From: WYEG01 sp049414625
Lineage (GTDB): Bacteria > Desulfobacterota > Thermodesulfobacteria > Thermodesulfobacteriales > Thermodesulfobacteriaceae
Reading direction: 5' to 3'
Length of the DNA: 52,781 nt
Assembly: GCA_049414625.1 (NCBI GenBank)
Contig: JBMSAU010000049.1
Span: 1-52,781 of the forward strand
Shown here one piece after another: positions 16,583 to 24,496 of this stretch. The notes under the pieces are model-generated. The model made no database searches. It had not been told where the DNA came from and saw only the letters and a list, made by a program, of their open reading frames with translations. The position numbers were made by a program, and so were the translations under genes. The first letter of the stretch is position 1. Every line of letters begins with the position of its first letter.

Positions 16583-17344
16583 TTAAGAAAGTTTATCCTT
16601 GGTAAAAGAAAGGCTTAAGGCTTGCGCCAAGCTCATTAGGGTAAGGCTTGCTGTCTCAGCCCTCAAGATGTAAGGGGAAAGGCAAAGAGTTTTAAACCCA
16701 GCTTCAAAAAGCAGAGATAGCTCCTCCTCCGAAAACCCTCCCTCAGGACCAGAAATTAAATAAACCTCAGCGAGGTCTTCTCTTTTAAAAAGACTAAGCA
16801 AATCTTCAAGATTTAGTTTGCCCTCAGGATGGGCTAAGACTTTAAGAGAATTAGCTGGAATAGCTTCTACCAGGGTTTTTAGGTCGGCTGGTTCGCAGAC
16901 CTCTGGAAGTATTAGCCTTCCTGATTGTTTTAAGGCTGAGATGGCTTTTGCCCTAAGCCTTGGAGTAAGGTTTTTCTTTGGTTTAACAACCGTATGTCTG
17001 CTAAAAAAAGGAATAAAACGCCAAACTCCAAGTTCAGTCCCCTTCTCAACCAAAAACTCTGTCAAGTCGCCTTTTAGGATGGGAATGAGGGCTGTTATCT
17101 TTATTCTTGGTGGAAACTCTTTACGAACGAGCTCTAGGATTTCAACCCGAGCTTGTTCCCCTTCCTTGGTTCTTTCTATAGCTAAAACTCTAGCTTGAAA
17201 TTCCTGCCCAAGACCATCGATGAGAAGGATTTGGTCTCCAGGTTTATGTCTTAAAACACGAGCTAAATGGCGAGTTTCTTCTGGGGAAAGAAGGTTTGTT
17301 GATGGGTCAAAAAAGAAACGATTTCCAGCCTTGAAGTGGGGCAT
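16583..17344 (-). CDS. rsmE: 16S rRNA (uracil1498-N3)-methyltransferase
   Basis: A 253-residue SPOUT-class enzyme that methylates U1498 of 16S rRNA. The N-terminal PUA-like part shows ETRHLARVLRHKPGDQ. The C-terminal trefoil-knot SAM site shows LISGPEGGFSEEE (about residues 196-208) and LSPYILRAETA (about 220-230), both typical of RsmE. The ATG lies only 10 bases after the mature 3' end of tRNA-Thr and has a pyrimidine-rich upstream with no Shine-Dalgarno sequence. uvrB follows after 68 bases. Confidence 0.95.
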   Translation of the reverse strand: MPHFKAGNRFFFDPSTNLLSPEETRHLARVLRHKPGDQILLIDGLGQEFQARVLAIERTKEGEQARVEILELVRKEFPPRIKITALIPILKGDLTEFLVEKGTELGVWRFIPFFSRHTVVKPKKNLTPRLRAKAISALKQSGRLILPEVCEPADLKTLVEAIPANSLKVLAHPEGKLNLEDLLSLFKREDLAEVYLISGPEGGFSEEELSLLFEAGFKTLCLSPYILRAETASLTLMSLAQALSLSFTKDKLS

Positions 17345-17354
17345 AAAAGGAGAG

Positions 17355-17427
17355 AGCCGGCGGAGGGGCTTGAACCCTCAACCTTGGGATTACAAATCCC
17401 ACGCTCTGCCAGTTGAGCTACGCCGGC
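17355..17427 (-). tRNA. tRNA-Thr (anticodon TGT)
   Basis: A complete cloverleaf on the minus strand: acceptor GCCGGCG/CGCCGGC, anticodon arm TGGGA-TTTGTAA-TCCCA, T-arm with GTTCAAG, discriminator T. The CCA end is not encoded. It is the last of three clustered tRNAs. Confidence 0.95.
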
Positions 17428-17445
17428 AAGCTTCTATATCTCAAA

Positions 17446-17537
17446 CGGAGGAGGCGGGATTCGAACCCGCGGCACGGGCTTTTAACCCGTGCACTCGCTT
17501 AGCAGGCGAGCGCCTTCGACCACTCGGCCACTCCTCC
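17446..17537 (-). tRNA. tRNA-Ser (anticodon GCT)
   Basis: A class II tRNA with a long variable arm (GCACGGGTTAAAAGCCCGTGC). Acceptor GGAGGAG/CTCCTCC, anticodon arm CTCGC-CTGCTAA-GCGAG, discriminator G. CCA is not encoded. Confidence 0.95.
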
Positions 17538-17554
17538 AAGCTTTCACATTAAAA

Positions 17555-17629
17555 TGGTTCCGGGGCCTGGATTCGAACCAGGATCCTGGGATCCAAAGTC
17601 CCATGTCTTGCCAGTTAGACGACCCCGGA
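17555..17629 (-). tRNA. tRNA-Gln (anticodon TTG)
   Basis: Acceptor TCCGGGG/CCCCGGA, anticodon arm TGGGA-CTTTGGA-TCCCA, discriminator A. Unlike the other four tRNAs here, the 3' CCA is encoded (17555-17557). Confidence 0.95.
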
Positions 17630-17645
17630 TAAATAAAATTATATA

Positions 17646-18716
17646 CTAAAGTTCAAGCAATTCAAGAGGGGCCTCAGAGTAGACAACACCTCTTCCATCC
17701 TCAACAAAAACGATGTTTTCAAGCCTTATCCCAAACTTTCCCGGAAAGTATAAACCCGGCTCAATGGTAAAAACCATGCCTTCTTCTATCTTAATCTCCT
17801 CTTTAAGCTTGTAGTAAAGCCTTGGCGGCTCATGAACTTCAATCCCAACTCCATGTCCGGTCGAATGGGTAAAATGGCTAAGCACTCCCTTTTCCTTGAA
17901 GTACTTCCTTACCGCAAGGTCAACCTCCCTGACATCCCGCCCAACCTTAACCATTTCCAGGGCTTTAAAGTAGGCCTCTTTTACCAATTGATAAGCCCTC
18001 TTAAACTCCTCGTCAGCCCTGCCAAGGTAAACCGTTCTCGTAAAATCGCTCATATAGCCCTGATAGACTACCCCCATATCAAAAAGAAGAGCCCCCTTTC
18101 CGTCAATCTTAGCGCTTGAGCTTTCCCAGTGGGGTATGGCTGAATGTTCCCGAAAGGCAACAATGGCTGGAAAAGATTCCCCGGTTGAGCCTAAAGTGAA
18201 AGCTTTGTTGACTATCTTTCCTCTTAGGCTAAGTTCAGTCTCCCCGCTTAGAGGCTCATCTAAAAGCTCCTTAAATATTCTATCCGTAAGATTTATCGCT
18301 TTCTTTATGAGCTCTCGCTCTGTTTTATCCTTTTTTAGGCGGAGCTTTTTTAAGGGTGAGAGCAAAGGAATGAGCTTATAAAATCTTGAGCGAAGGGCGG
18401 ATTTAACCGCAAGGGTTACATAATCTCCTTCTATTCCAACGGAAGAAACACCAAGGGAGCGGAGGAATTTTTTCAGGGTTTGCAGGGGGTTTTCAAGGAT
18501 AAGGTGCACCTCAAGAAGGTCATGGGCTAAGGGCTTTGCCCTTTCAAAGTATCTACCATCTGTAAGGAGGAAGGCTTTTTCTTTCGTGATCACCAAATAG
18601 GCAAGGCTTGCTTTAAGACCTGAAAGGTAAAAAACATTTGCCGAACTCATTAAAAGAAGAGCTGATACCCTATACTCCTCAAGGAGTTCCTGAGCCAACC
18701 TTATCCTTTCAACCAT
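17646..18716 (-). CDS. M24 family aminopeptidase (Xaa-Pro peptidase, PepQ/PepP-like)
   Basis: A 356-residue two-domain pita-bread peptidase that likely removes N-terminal residues next to proline. The N-terminal creatinase-like domain covers about 1-125. The catalytic domain carries the metal ligands in LLFDMGVVYQGYMSDFTRTV (two aspartates), HSTGHGVGIEVHEPP (histidine), VFTIEPGLY (glutamate) and IRLENIV (glutamate). All five ligands are present, so it should be active with two metal ions. It overlaps the upstream trmN6-like gene by 16 bases and is followed at once by the tRNA cluster. Substrate preference cannot be told from the sequence. Confidence 0.9.
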   Translation of the reverse strand: MVERIRLAQELLEEYRVSALLLMSSANVFYLSGLKASLAYLVITKEKAFLLTDGRYFERAKPLAHDLLEVHLILENPLQTLKKFLRSLGVSSVGIEGDYVTLAVKSALRSRFYKLIPLLSPLKKLRLKKDKTERELIKKAINLTDRIFKELLDEPLSGETELSLRGKIVNKAFTLGSTGESFPAIVAFREHSAIPHWESSSAKIDGKGALLFDMGVVYQGYMSDFTRTVYLGRADEEFKRAYQLVKEAYFKALEMVKVGRDVREVDLAVRKYFKEKGVLSHFTHSTGHGVGIEVHEPPRLYYKLKEEIKIEEGMVFTIEPGLYFPGKFGIRLENIVFVEDGRGVVYSEAPLELLEL

Positions 18717-19417
18717 TCCTTGACCTCCTCGGTGTAATCTCCCTTTCTTTCCTTGTAGATAAAAAGCGGTGGAAGGACTATAACCTCCTCTCCTGCAGAT
18801 TTTTGGGCACAGATTAGAACGAGCCTTGCTCTGTCTCCTGGGTAAGAGTGGACAAACCTTACGACCTTTGGAGTCAAGCCATGCTGATATAAGAGGTTTA
18901 TGAGCTCGGTTGTGCGATAGGCAGTGAAGATAAGATAGAGCCTTCCTTTGGTTTTTAGAATAGCCTTTGCCCCTTGAAGGAGCTCCTTAAGGCTTAAAGC
19001 CTCATCCCTTCTTGCCACCTCTTTTAAGGCGTTTGGGCTCCTTCTTCCCCTTCCAACCTCAAAGTAAGGAGGGTTGGCAAAGACCACATCAAGGCTATTC
19101 GGTTTAAAGCAATTTTGCTTGAAGTCTCCAAGCACAGGGAAAATCTTATTCTGGAAGGCGTTTGCTTCAATTCCCTTTTGCAAACATTCCATGTAAAGCC
19201 TTTCTTTTTCTAAGGCAAAGACCTTGGCATAAGGACAGCGTAAGGCAAGGATGAAGCTTACAATGCCTTGACAAGCCCCAACCTCTAAAGCCACCTCCCC
19301 TTTCCTTAGCTCTACAAAGTTTGCAAGAAGAACAGAGTCTATCCCAAACCGATAGCCTTTATCTGGCTGAAAAACTAAAAGCTTGCCTTGAAGAAATGGC
19401 GTCTCTTTTATGATCAT
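18701..19417 (-). CDS. TrmN6-like tRNA (adenine37-N6)-methyltransferase
   Basis: A 238-residue Rossmann methyltransferase. It has a SAM-binding segment ALEVGACQGIVSF near residues 38-50 and the N6-adenine methylation motif ANPPYF (about 115-120). The opening FQPDKGYRFGIDSVLLA is typical of the YfiC/TrmN6 family, which methylates A37 of tRNA1-Val in E. coli. The target here is inferred only from family likeness, and a related N6-adenine or rRNA enzyme is possible. The first residue of the SAM motif is A rather than G. There is no Shine-Dalgarno sequence before the ATG. It is divergent from rtcB. Confidence 0.78.
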   Translation of the reverse strand: MIIKETPFLQGKLLVFQPDKGYRFGIDSVLLANFVELRKGEVALEVGACQGIVSFILALRCPYAKVFALEKERLYMECLQKGIEANAFQNKIFPVLGDFKQNCFKPNSLDVVFANPPYFEVGRGRRSPNALKEVARRDEALSLKELLQGAKAILKTKGRLYLIFTAYRTTELINLLYQHGLTPKVVRFVHSYPGDRARLVLICAQKSAGEEVIVLPPLFIYKERKGDYTEEVKEWLKG

Positions 19418-19442
19418 GCTAATTAAGAACTAAGTTATCTCC

Positions 19443-19471
19443 TTGATTTAGCTTTTATGAGTAATTAATAT
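19443..19471 (+). promoter_or_regulatory. Sigma-70-type promoter of rtcB
   Basis: TTGATT (19443-19448), a 17-base spacer and TAATAT (19466-19471), about 35 bases before the start codon in the gap between two divergent genes. Confidence 0.5.
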
Positions 19472-19505
19472 TTTAAAATAAAATGGCAAAAAGGGGTGGT
19501 TGGTT

Positions 19506-20936
19506 ATGGAGCTTAAAAAACTGATAAGAGTTAGCGAGTATGAATGGGAAATACCTAAGAGTGGAAGCATGCGAGTTCCGGGGAAGATATTTGCTACGCA
19601 AGAGCTGATAGAAGAGATGGATGAGAAGGTTTATGAGCAGTTGAGCAATGTGGCTGAGCTTCCGGGCATTGTGAAGGCAGCGATAGCCATGCCCGATGCT
19701 CATTGGGGCTATGGTTTTCCTATTGGAGGAGTTGCTGCCTTTGACCCGGATGCAGGTGGCGTCATCTCCGTTGGCGGTGTTGGCTATGATATCTCTTGCG
19801 GGGTTAGAACCCTTCTCTCACCTTTGACCAAAAAAGATGTTGAGCCCTACCTTGAAAAGTTGGTTCTAGAGCTTTTTGAGACCGTTCCTGCTGGGGTTGG
19901 ATCAGAGGGTGAGATAAAGCTTTCGCCCTCTCAGCTTGATGAGGTTTTGGTTGGCGGGGCAAAATGGGCGGTTGAAAAGGGGTATGGTGAGCCTGAGGAT
20001 CTTGAATACATAGAAGAAAAGGGATGCATGCCAGGTGCCGACCCATCTTATGTCTCCATGGAGGCAAAGAAAAGACAGCATAGACAGGTTGGCACTCTTG
20101 GCTCGGGAAACCATTACCTTGAGGTTCAGTATGTGGCTGAGGTCTACGATAGGGATGTGGCTAACGCCTTTGGTCTGTTTGAAGGGCAGGTTGTGGTTAG
20201 CATCCATTGTGGTTCAAGGGCTTTAGGTCATCAGATCGCGACAGACTACCTCCCCATCCTAGCCAAGGCGGCAAAAAAATACGGCATTCCCATCAAGGAA
20301 AAAGAGCTTGTTTGTGCTCCCATCAATTCCGAAGAGGGGCAAAGCTACTTTAAAGCCATGTGCTGCGGTATAAACTGTGCTTTAGCTAACAGACAGGTGA
20401 TCACCCATCTGGTAAGAGAGGTCTTTAAACGCTTTTTCCCTGGAGTGCATCTTCCTCTTCTTTATGATGTCAGCCACAACACTTGCAAAGTAGAATACCA
20501 CGAAGTTAACGGAAGAAGAATGAAGCTATATGTGCATCGGAAAGGGGCAACCAGGGCGTGGGGTCCAGGTAGAAAGGAGCTTCCAGAGAAGTATCGAAAT
20601 GTTGGTCAACCGGTGATCATAGGTGGGTCCATGGGGACTGCCTCTTACATTCTTGTAGGCACAAAGGAAGGAGAAGAGAAAGCCTTTGGGTCTTGTTGTC
20701 ATGGAGCAGGAAGGACGATGAGCAGAAACCAAGCCCTTAAGAGTTTCAGGGCTGACGAGATCGTTGAACGGTTAAGAAAGAAGGGTATAATTGTTATGGC
20801 TAAGTCTAAAAAAGGGCTTGCTGAGGAGGCACCAGAGGCTTACAAGGATGTTTCCGAAGTGATCGAAGCAACCTGCAAAGCAGGCTTAACCAAAAAGGTG
20901 GCAAAGCTCCTCCCCCTTGGTTGCATAAAGGGGTAA
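19506..20936 (+). CDS. rtcB: RNA-splicing ligase RtcB
   Basis: A GTP- and Mn-dependent ligase that joins 2',3'-cyclic-phosphate RNA ends to 5'-hydroxyl ends. Conserved segments are AIAMPDAHWGYGFPIGGVAA, YDISCGVR (metal Cys), GSGNHYLEVQ, SIHCGSRALGHQ and CCHGAGRTMSR, whose histidine is expected to be guanylylated. At 476 residues it has the usual bacterial length. The longest frame begins at TTG 19500, but AGGGGTGG at about 19491-19498 sits correctly for the ATG at 19506. No archease (its activator) gene is adjacent. Downstream follow a lipoprotein and a Smr-domain protein. Confidence 0.96.
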   Translation: MELKKLIRVSEYEWEIPKSGSMRVPGKIFATQELIEEMDEKVYEQLSNVAELPGIVKAAIAMPDAHWGYGFPIGGVAAFDPDAGGVISVGGVGYDISCGVRTLLSPLTKKDVEPYLEKLVLELFETVPAGVGSEGEIKLSPSQLDEVLVGGAKWAVEKGYGEPEDLEYIEEKGCMPGADPSYVSMEAKKRQHRQVGTLGSGNHYLEVQYVAEVYDRDVANAFGLFEGQVVVSIHCGSRALGHQIATDYLPILAKAAKKYGIPIKEKELVCAPINSEEGQSYFKAMCCGINCALANRQVITHLVREVFKRFFPGVHLPLLYDVSHNTCKVEYHEVNGRRMKLYVHRKGATRAWGPGRKELPEKYRNVGQPVIIGGSMGTASYILVGTKEGEEKAFGSCCHGAGRTMSRNQALKSFRADEIVERLRKKGIIVMAKSKKGLAEEAPEAYKDVSEVIEATCKAGLTKKVAKLLPLGCIKG

Positions 20937-20966
20937 AATATAATAAAAAACACATGGAGGTGAGCT

Positions 20967-21326
20967 ATGAAGAGAGGTTTAAAGCTTGTTGGGTTGCTCT
21001 CTGGTTTAGCTATGCTCTATGCTTGTCAATGTCCAGCACCACAGGTAGCAGAGAGGGCAGCTGCTCAACCAGCACCAGCACCAGCTCCAGCTCCAGCTGA
21101 GCCTGATTGCTGCAAAAGACTTGAAAACGAGCTTTCCGCTTTGAAGATGGAGGTTAATGCTCTTAAAAGGCAGCTTGATGCGGTAAAGGTAGAAGCAACC
21201 GCGGCAAAGGAGGCAGCTGATAAGGCTATAGCCGCAGCAAACCGCGCTGAAGAGGCGGCAAAGAGGGCTGAAACAGCCGCTCAAAAGGCAGAGCGTATCT
21301 TCGAAAGAGGTTTAAAAAAGAAATAA
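20967..21326 (+). CDS. Small Ala-rich coiled-coil lipoprotein
   Basis: A 119-residue exported lipoprotein. A basic start and hydrophobic stretch (MKRGLKLVGLLSGLAML) end in a lipobox LYAC with the lipidated cysteine near residue 20. A proline/alanine linker of repeated PA units (about 36-45) follows, then a coiled coil of about 65 residues rich in Ala, Lys and Glu. This resembles alanine-zipper Lpp-type lipoproteins that link outer membrane and cell wall, but orthology cannot be shown. The ribosome-binding site GGAGGTGAG is strong. The C-terminus ends in KKK, as in Lpp-type proteins that attach to peptidoglycan through a lysine. Confidence 0.75.
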   Translation: MKRGLKLVGLLSGLAMLYACQCPAPQVAERAAAQPAPAPAPAPAEPDCCKRLENELSALKMEVNALKRQLDAVKVEATAAKEAADKAIAAANRAEEAAKRAETAAQKAERIFERGLKKK

Positions 21327-21341
21327 AAAAATGATCTAAGA

Positions 21342-21968
21342 GTGCAAAAACCATTCCTCAAGCTTGGAAAGGTTTTTGGTGTTAAGCCTTCTCAGGAGTG
21401 CTTTCTTCCTGAGAAGGCTATCTCTCTTAAGTTTGATAGCTGGGAAGCCCTACGCAGAGAGGTCAAGCCTTTAACGGATAAAAACCTCGTTTTTTCTGAA
21501 CCTCCAAAGGTGGCAAAGGTTGTGAAGGAGGTCTTAAGCAAGCGAAGAGAAGAGGAGCGTTCAACCTGGCCTCCCAGACCTTTAGAAGTTTATCTACCTC
21601 TCACCTCAGAATACATTGAAGGCAAAAAAGAATGTGTAAGCCATGAAACCCTAAGAAAGCTTAGGGATGGGAAATTTTCAGTTAAAGCAGTCTTGAACTT
21701 AAGAGGGCTTACCGCTGTAGAGGCTCTTTTAGCCCTTGAAAATTTCTTCAAAAGGGCTATTGAGCTTGGGTATTCTTGCGTGCTTGTCGTTCATGGGAGA
21801 GGGCTATCCTCCCCAAACGGAGAGCCAGTGCTTAAGCCCCTTTTTAGAAGCTGGCTTGAAAGGGGTCCATACCGGAGGCATGTTCTTGCCTACGCTTCAG
21901 CTCGTCCTTGCGATGGCGGTCTCGGTGCAACCTATGTGCTCCTTAGTCAAAGACCGGTCAAAAAGTAG
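21342..21968 (+). CDS. Smr-domain protein
   Basis: A 208-residue protein. Its C-terminal half (about 118-205) is a Smr domain with LNLRGLTAVEALLAL and VVHGRGL followed by PVLKPLFRSWL. Smr domains are nucleases. Those in SmrB act on mRNA in collided ribosomes and those in MutS2 act on DNA or ribosomes. The canonical LDLHG is LNLRG here. The N-terminal half (1-115) is basic and not recognised. The start is probably GTG at 21342, with only a weak ribosome-binding site. The stop codon touches the next start codon, so this begins a tight cluster with the kinase fusion and the efflux genes. Confidence 0.8.
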   Translation: MQKPFLKLGKVFGVKPSQECFLPEKAISLKFDSWEALRREVKPLTDKNLVFSEPPKVAKVVKEVLSKRREEERSTWPPRPLEVYLPLTSEYIEGKKECVSHETLRKLRDGKFSVKAVLNLRGLTAVEALLALENFFKRAIELGYSCVLVVHGRGLSSPNGEPVLKPLFRSWLERGPYRRHVLAYASARPCDGGLGATYVLLSQRPVKK

Positions 21969-23156
21969 ATGCGTCTTTTTAGCTTCCGAAAAGGACTCTT
22001 AATAACAGGTAATCCCCGTGCTGGGAAAACCACTCTCATTAAGTATTTGGAAGACATCTTAGAGAAGACCTTCCCAGAGGTTAAGTTTTTTGGCTTCATT
22101 ACCGAGGAGGTAAGAGAAGCCAAAGGCAAAAGGGATAGGATAGGATTTGACCTTGTTCCGGTCGGGGAGACGAAAAAAGTTCTTCCTTCATCATTACCCT
22201 TAGCTCGGAAGCATCTTACAGAAAAAGACCTACCTAAGGTTGGTAGTTACACTGTCCTTGTTGAAAATTTGGAAAGAGTGCTTTCTATCTTAGAGCATGA
22301 ACTTTCGGAAAAAAGAGATGCTGTTCTTATCCTTGATGAGGTCGGGAAGATGGAGCTAAAATCTCCCAAGTTCATTTCCTTTTTTGAGAAGGTTTTAGAG
22401 AGAAACATCCCCTTTATTGCTACCGTTGGTAAGGGAGACCATCCTTTTTTACAGCGGGTAAGGAATTTAGAAAAGGTTCTATTGTGTGAAGTAACCCTGG
22501 AGAATAGGGATTTTTTACGAGAGAGGCTTTTGCTTGAATTTTTAAGACCGGGGATTTTGGTCGTCTTTGAGGGGATTGACGGGGTAGGGAAAACCACAGT
22601 GCATAAAGCCTTGGCGGAAAGGCTAAAAAATAATCCTAACATTGTTTTTTCCTATGAGCCTACAAACGGAGCCTACGGAAAAAAATTAAGAGAAGCTTTA
22701 AAAAATGGGAATTTTCCTAAGGAGGAGAGGCTTTCCCTTTTTATCAAGGATCGCCTTGAGCATGTTAAAAGCCTTATCATCCCTTCTTTAAGGGAAGGAA
22801 AGCTTGTCATCCTTGACCGCTACTATCCATCAACCATAGCCTACCAAGGTGCAGAAGGCTTTGATTTTAAAGAGCTTTTAACTCTTAATGAGACCATTGC
22901 CCCAACTCCTGACCTGGTGATTTACTTTGACCTACCGGTAGAAGTGGCTGTAAACAGATTAAAGGAGAGAGGCAACGAATTTTCTATCTTTGAAAAAGGG
23001 GAAAAGCTTGTAAGGATTGCCGAAAACTACGGGAAGCTCTTTCCACTCTTTAAGGTGCATAGGATCGATGCTTTGCAGTCTGTTGATAAGCTGATTGAAG
23101 AAGTTTTAACTAATGTTGACTTATTTAAAAAGTTGTATAAAAATATGTTCAAATGA
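21969..23156 (+). CDS. tmk: Fusion of THEP1-type nucleoside-triphosphatase and thymidylate kinase
   Basis: A 395-residue protein with two P-loop domains. Residues 1-190 match the THEP1/NTPase-1 family: Walker A GNPRAGKT (14-21), FFGFITEEVRE and a Walker B ILDEVGKMEL with D123-E124. Residues 195-395 match thymidylate kinase: FEGIDGVGKTT (200-210), YEPTN (about 229-233) and DRYYPSTIAYQGA (283-295). The second half should convert dTMP to dTDP; the first hydrolyses NTPs, with unknown role. Each half has about the length of a stand-alone protein, so this is a true end-to-end fusion in one open frame. It starts directly after the Smr stop codon. Confidence 0.88.
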   Translation: MRLFSFRKGLLITGNPRAGKTTLIKYLEDILEKTFPEVKFFGFITEEVREAKGKRDRIGFDLVPVGETKKVLPSSLPLARKHLTEKDLPKVGSYTVLVENLERVLSILEHELSEKRDAVLILDEVGKMELKSPKFISFFEKVLERNIPFIATVGKGDHPFLQRVRNLEKVLLCEVTLENRDFLRERLLLEFLRPGILVVFEGIDGVGKTTVHKALAERLKNNPNIVFSYEPTNGAYGKKLREALKNGNFPKEERLSLFIKDRLEHVKSLIIPSLREGKLVILDRYYPSTIAYQGAEGFDFKELLTLNETIAPTPDLVIYFDLPVEVAVNRLKERGNEFSIFEKGEKLVRIAENYGKLFPLFKVHRIDALQSVDKLIEEVLTNVDLFKKLYKNMFK

Positions 23157-24496
23157 GATCGATTATTTTCCCTCTTTTTTTGTTTATATTATTTTTATTT
23201 CAAACACCATCAAGCTATACTCAAACTGTAGCTCAAACTATTTCTCTTAGAGAGGCTCTCCGGCTTGCCAAGGAAAGGAATTTAGAGCTAAAAGCTCAAG
23301 AGCGTTTTGTTCAATCTTTAAAGCTTGAAAAAGAATCAGTAAAAGGTGCCTATTTCCCTGTGTTTAGATTTGAGGAAACTTATGCCAAAACCGACCTCCC
23401 AGCTAATGTCTTCTTCTACAAGCTAAACCAAGGGAAGATGGAGGCAAAGGATTTTGAGGTTAAACGCCTAACTTCGCCTTCAAGCTATGAAAATTTTGAG
23501 ACAAAATTTGTCCTTGAGCTTCCCATCTGGCTTGGAGGAAGGATCCAGGCTCTAAACAAGCTATCAGAGCTTAGGCTTCTTTCTGCCGAAAGCTTAAAGC
23601 TTAGAAAAACCGACGAAATCCTCTTTGAGACCTACTTAGCCTATGTTTGGATTTTCTTGAACAAACAAGCGGTTAAGGTTGCAGAAACCTCTATAGCTGA
23701 GGCTGAGGAACATCTTCGAGTGGCTCAGGCAAGGTTTAGAGCGGGTTTAGCTCTTGAGGCAGATGTCTATCGAGCAGAGGTTTATCTTGCTAAAGCTAAG
23801 GAAAGTAGGGAAGTAGCGGTAAATAATCTTAACCTTGCCAAAAGAAGGCTTGAAGTTCTCGTCAACACTAAACTTTCTCCCTTTGACATTGAGGAGTTAC
23901 AAGCCTGTCCAACCATCGAAGAGGAAAAGTATCTGCAAATTGCCTTGAAGAAAAGACCAGACCTAAAAGCCTTAGCTTACGAGATTAAAGCCCTTGACGA
24001 GCAGAGAAAAGTTGTTCTTTCAGACAATCTTCCGCAAATTTTTGGATTTGCCGAATACAGTATGTATGGCAGAAACTATCCTTTTGAAAATCAAGGAGAT
24101 GGATACACTGCAGGTATAAAGTTTGTATGGCGCTTTGACACAGGGCTTACGGTGCTAAAGAAGGCTTCCGCGATCGTTGAGCAAAAATCTGCCCTTCTTG
24201 AAAGGTATAAATACCTACAGGACAACATCGCGCTTGAGGTGGAGAGTGCTATCAGCGACTACCGGAACGCTTTAGCTAAGCTTAGAAGTGCTGAAGAAAG
24301 GGTGAAGCATGCTAAGGAAGTGGTTAGAGTGATGCAGACAAGGTATAGCGCTGGTCTTGTTCGGATGGTAGACCTTCTTGATGCTCAGACCCAGCTTGAC
24401 CTTGCAAGGTTTGAAAGGATAGAAGCCATAAAAGCTTGTCATGAAGCCTTTGCCAAGCTTTTGTTCGCAAGTAGCTCCTTTGAGGAGTTGCTATGA
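23153..24496 (+). CDS. TolC-family outer-membrane efflux protein
   Basis: A 447-residue protein with a signal peptide (hydrophobic residues about 4-18, cleavage near residue 25). Two OEP repeats follow with long amphipathic helices, including VAQARFRAGLALEADVYRAEVYLAKA (about 190-215) and the matching VMQTRYSAGLVRMVDLLDAQTQL near residues 396-418. These are the coiled-coil entry helices of TolC-type channels. It should form the outer-membrane exit of the tripartite pump with the next two genes. It overlaps the kinase fusion by four bases (ATGA), so all these genes are probably one operon. Confidence 0.9.
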   Translation: MRSIIFPLFLFILFLFQTPSSYTQTVAQTISLREALRLAKERNLELKAQERFVQSLKLEKESVKGAYFPVFRFEETYAKTDLPANVFFYKLNQGKMEAKDFEVKRLTSPSSYENFETKFVLELPIWLGGRIQALNKLSELRLLSAESLKLRKTDEILFETYLAYVWIFLNKQAVKVAETSIAEAEEHLRVAQARFRAGLALEADVYRAEVYLAKAKESREVAVNNLNLAKRRLEVLVNTKLSPFDIEELQACPTIEEEKYLQIALKKRPDLKALAYEIKALDEQRKVVLSDNLPQIFGFAEYSMYGRNYPFENQGDGYTAGIKFVWRFDTGLTVLKKASAIVEQKSALLERYKYLQDNIALEVESAISDYRNALAKLRSAEERVKHAKEVVRVMQTRYSAGLVRMVDLLDAQTQLDLARFERIEAIKACHEAFAKLLFASSSFEELL

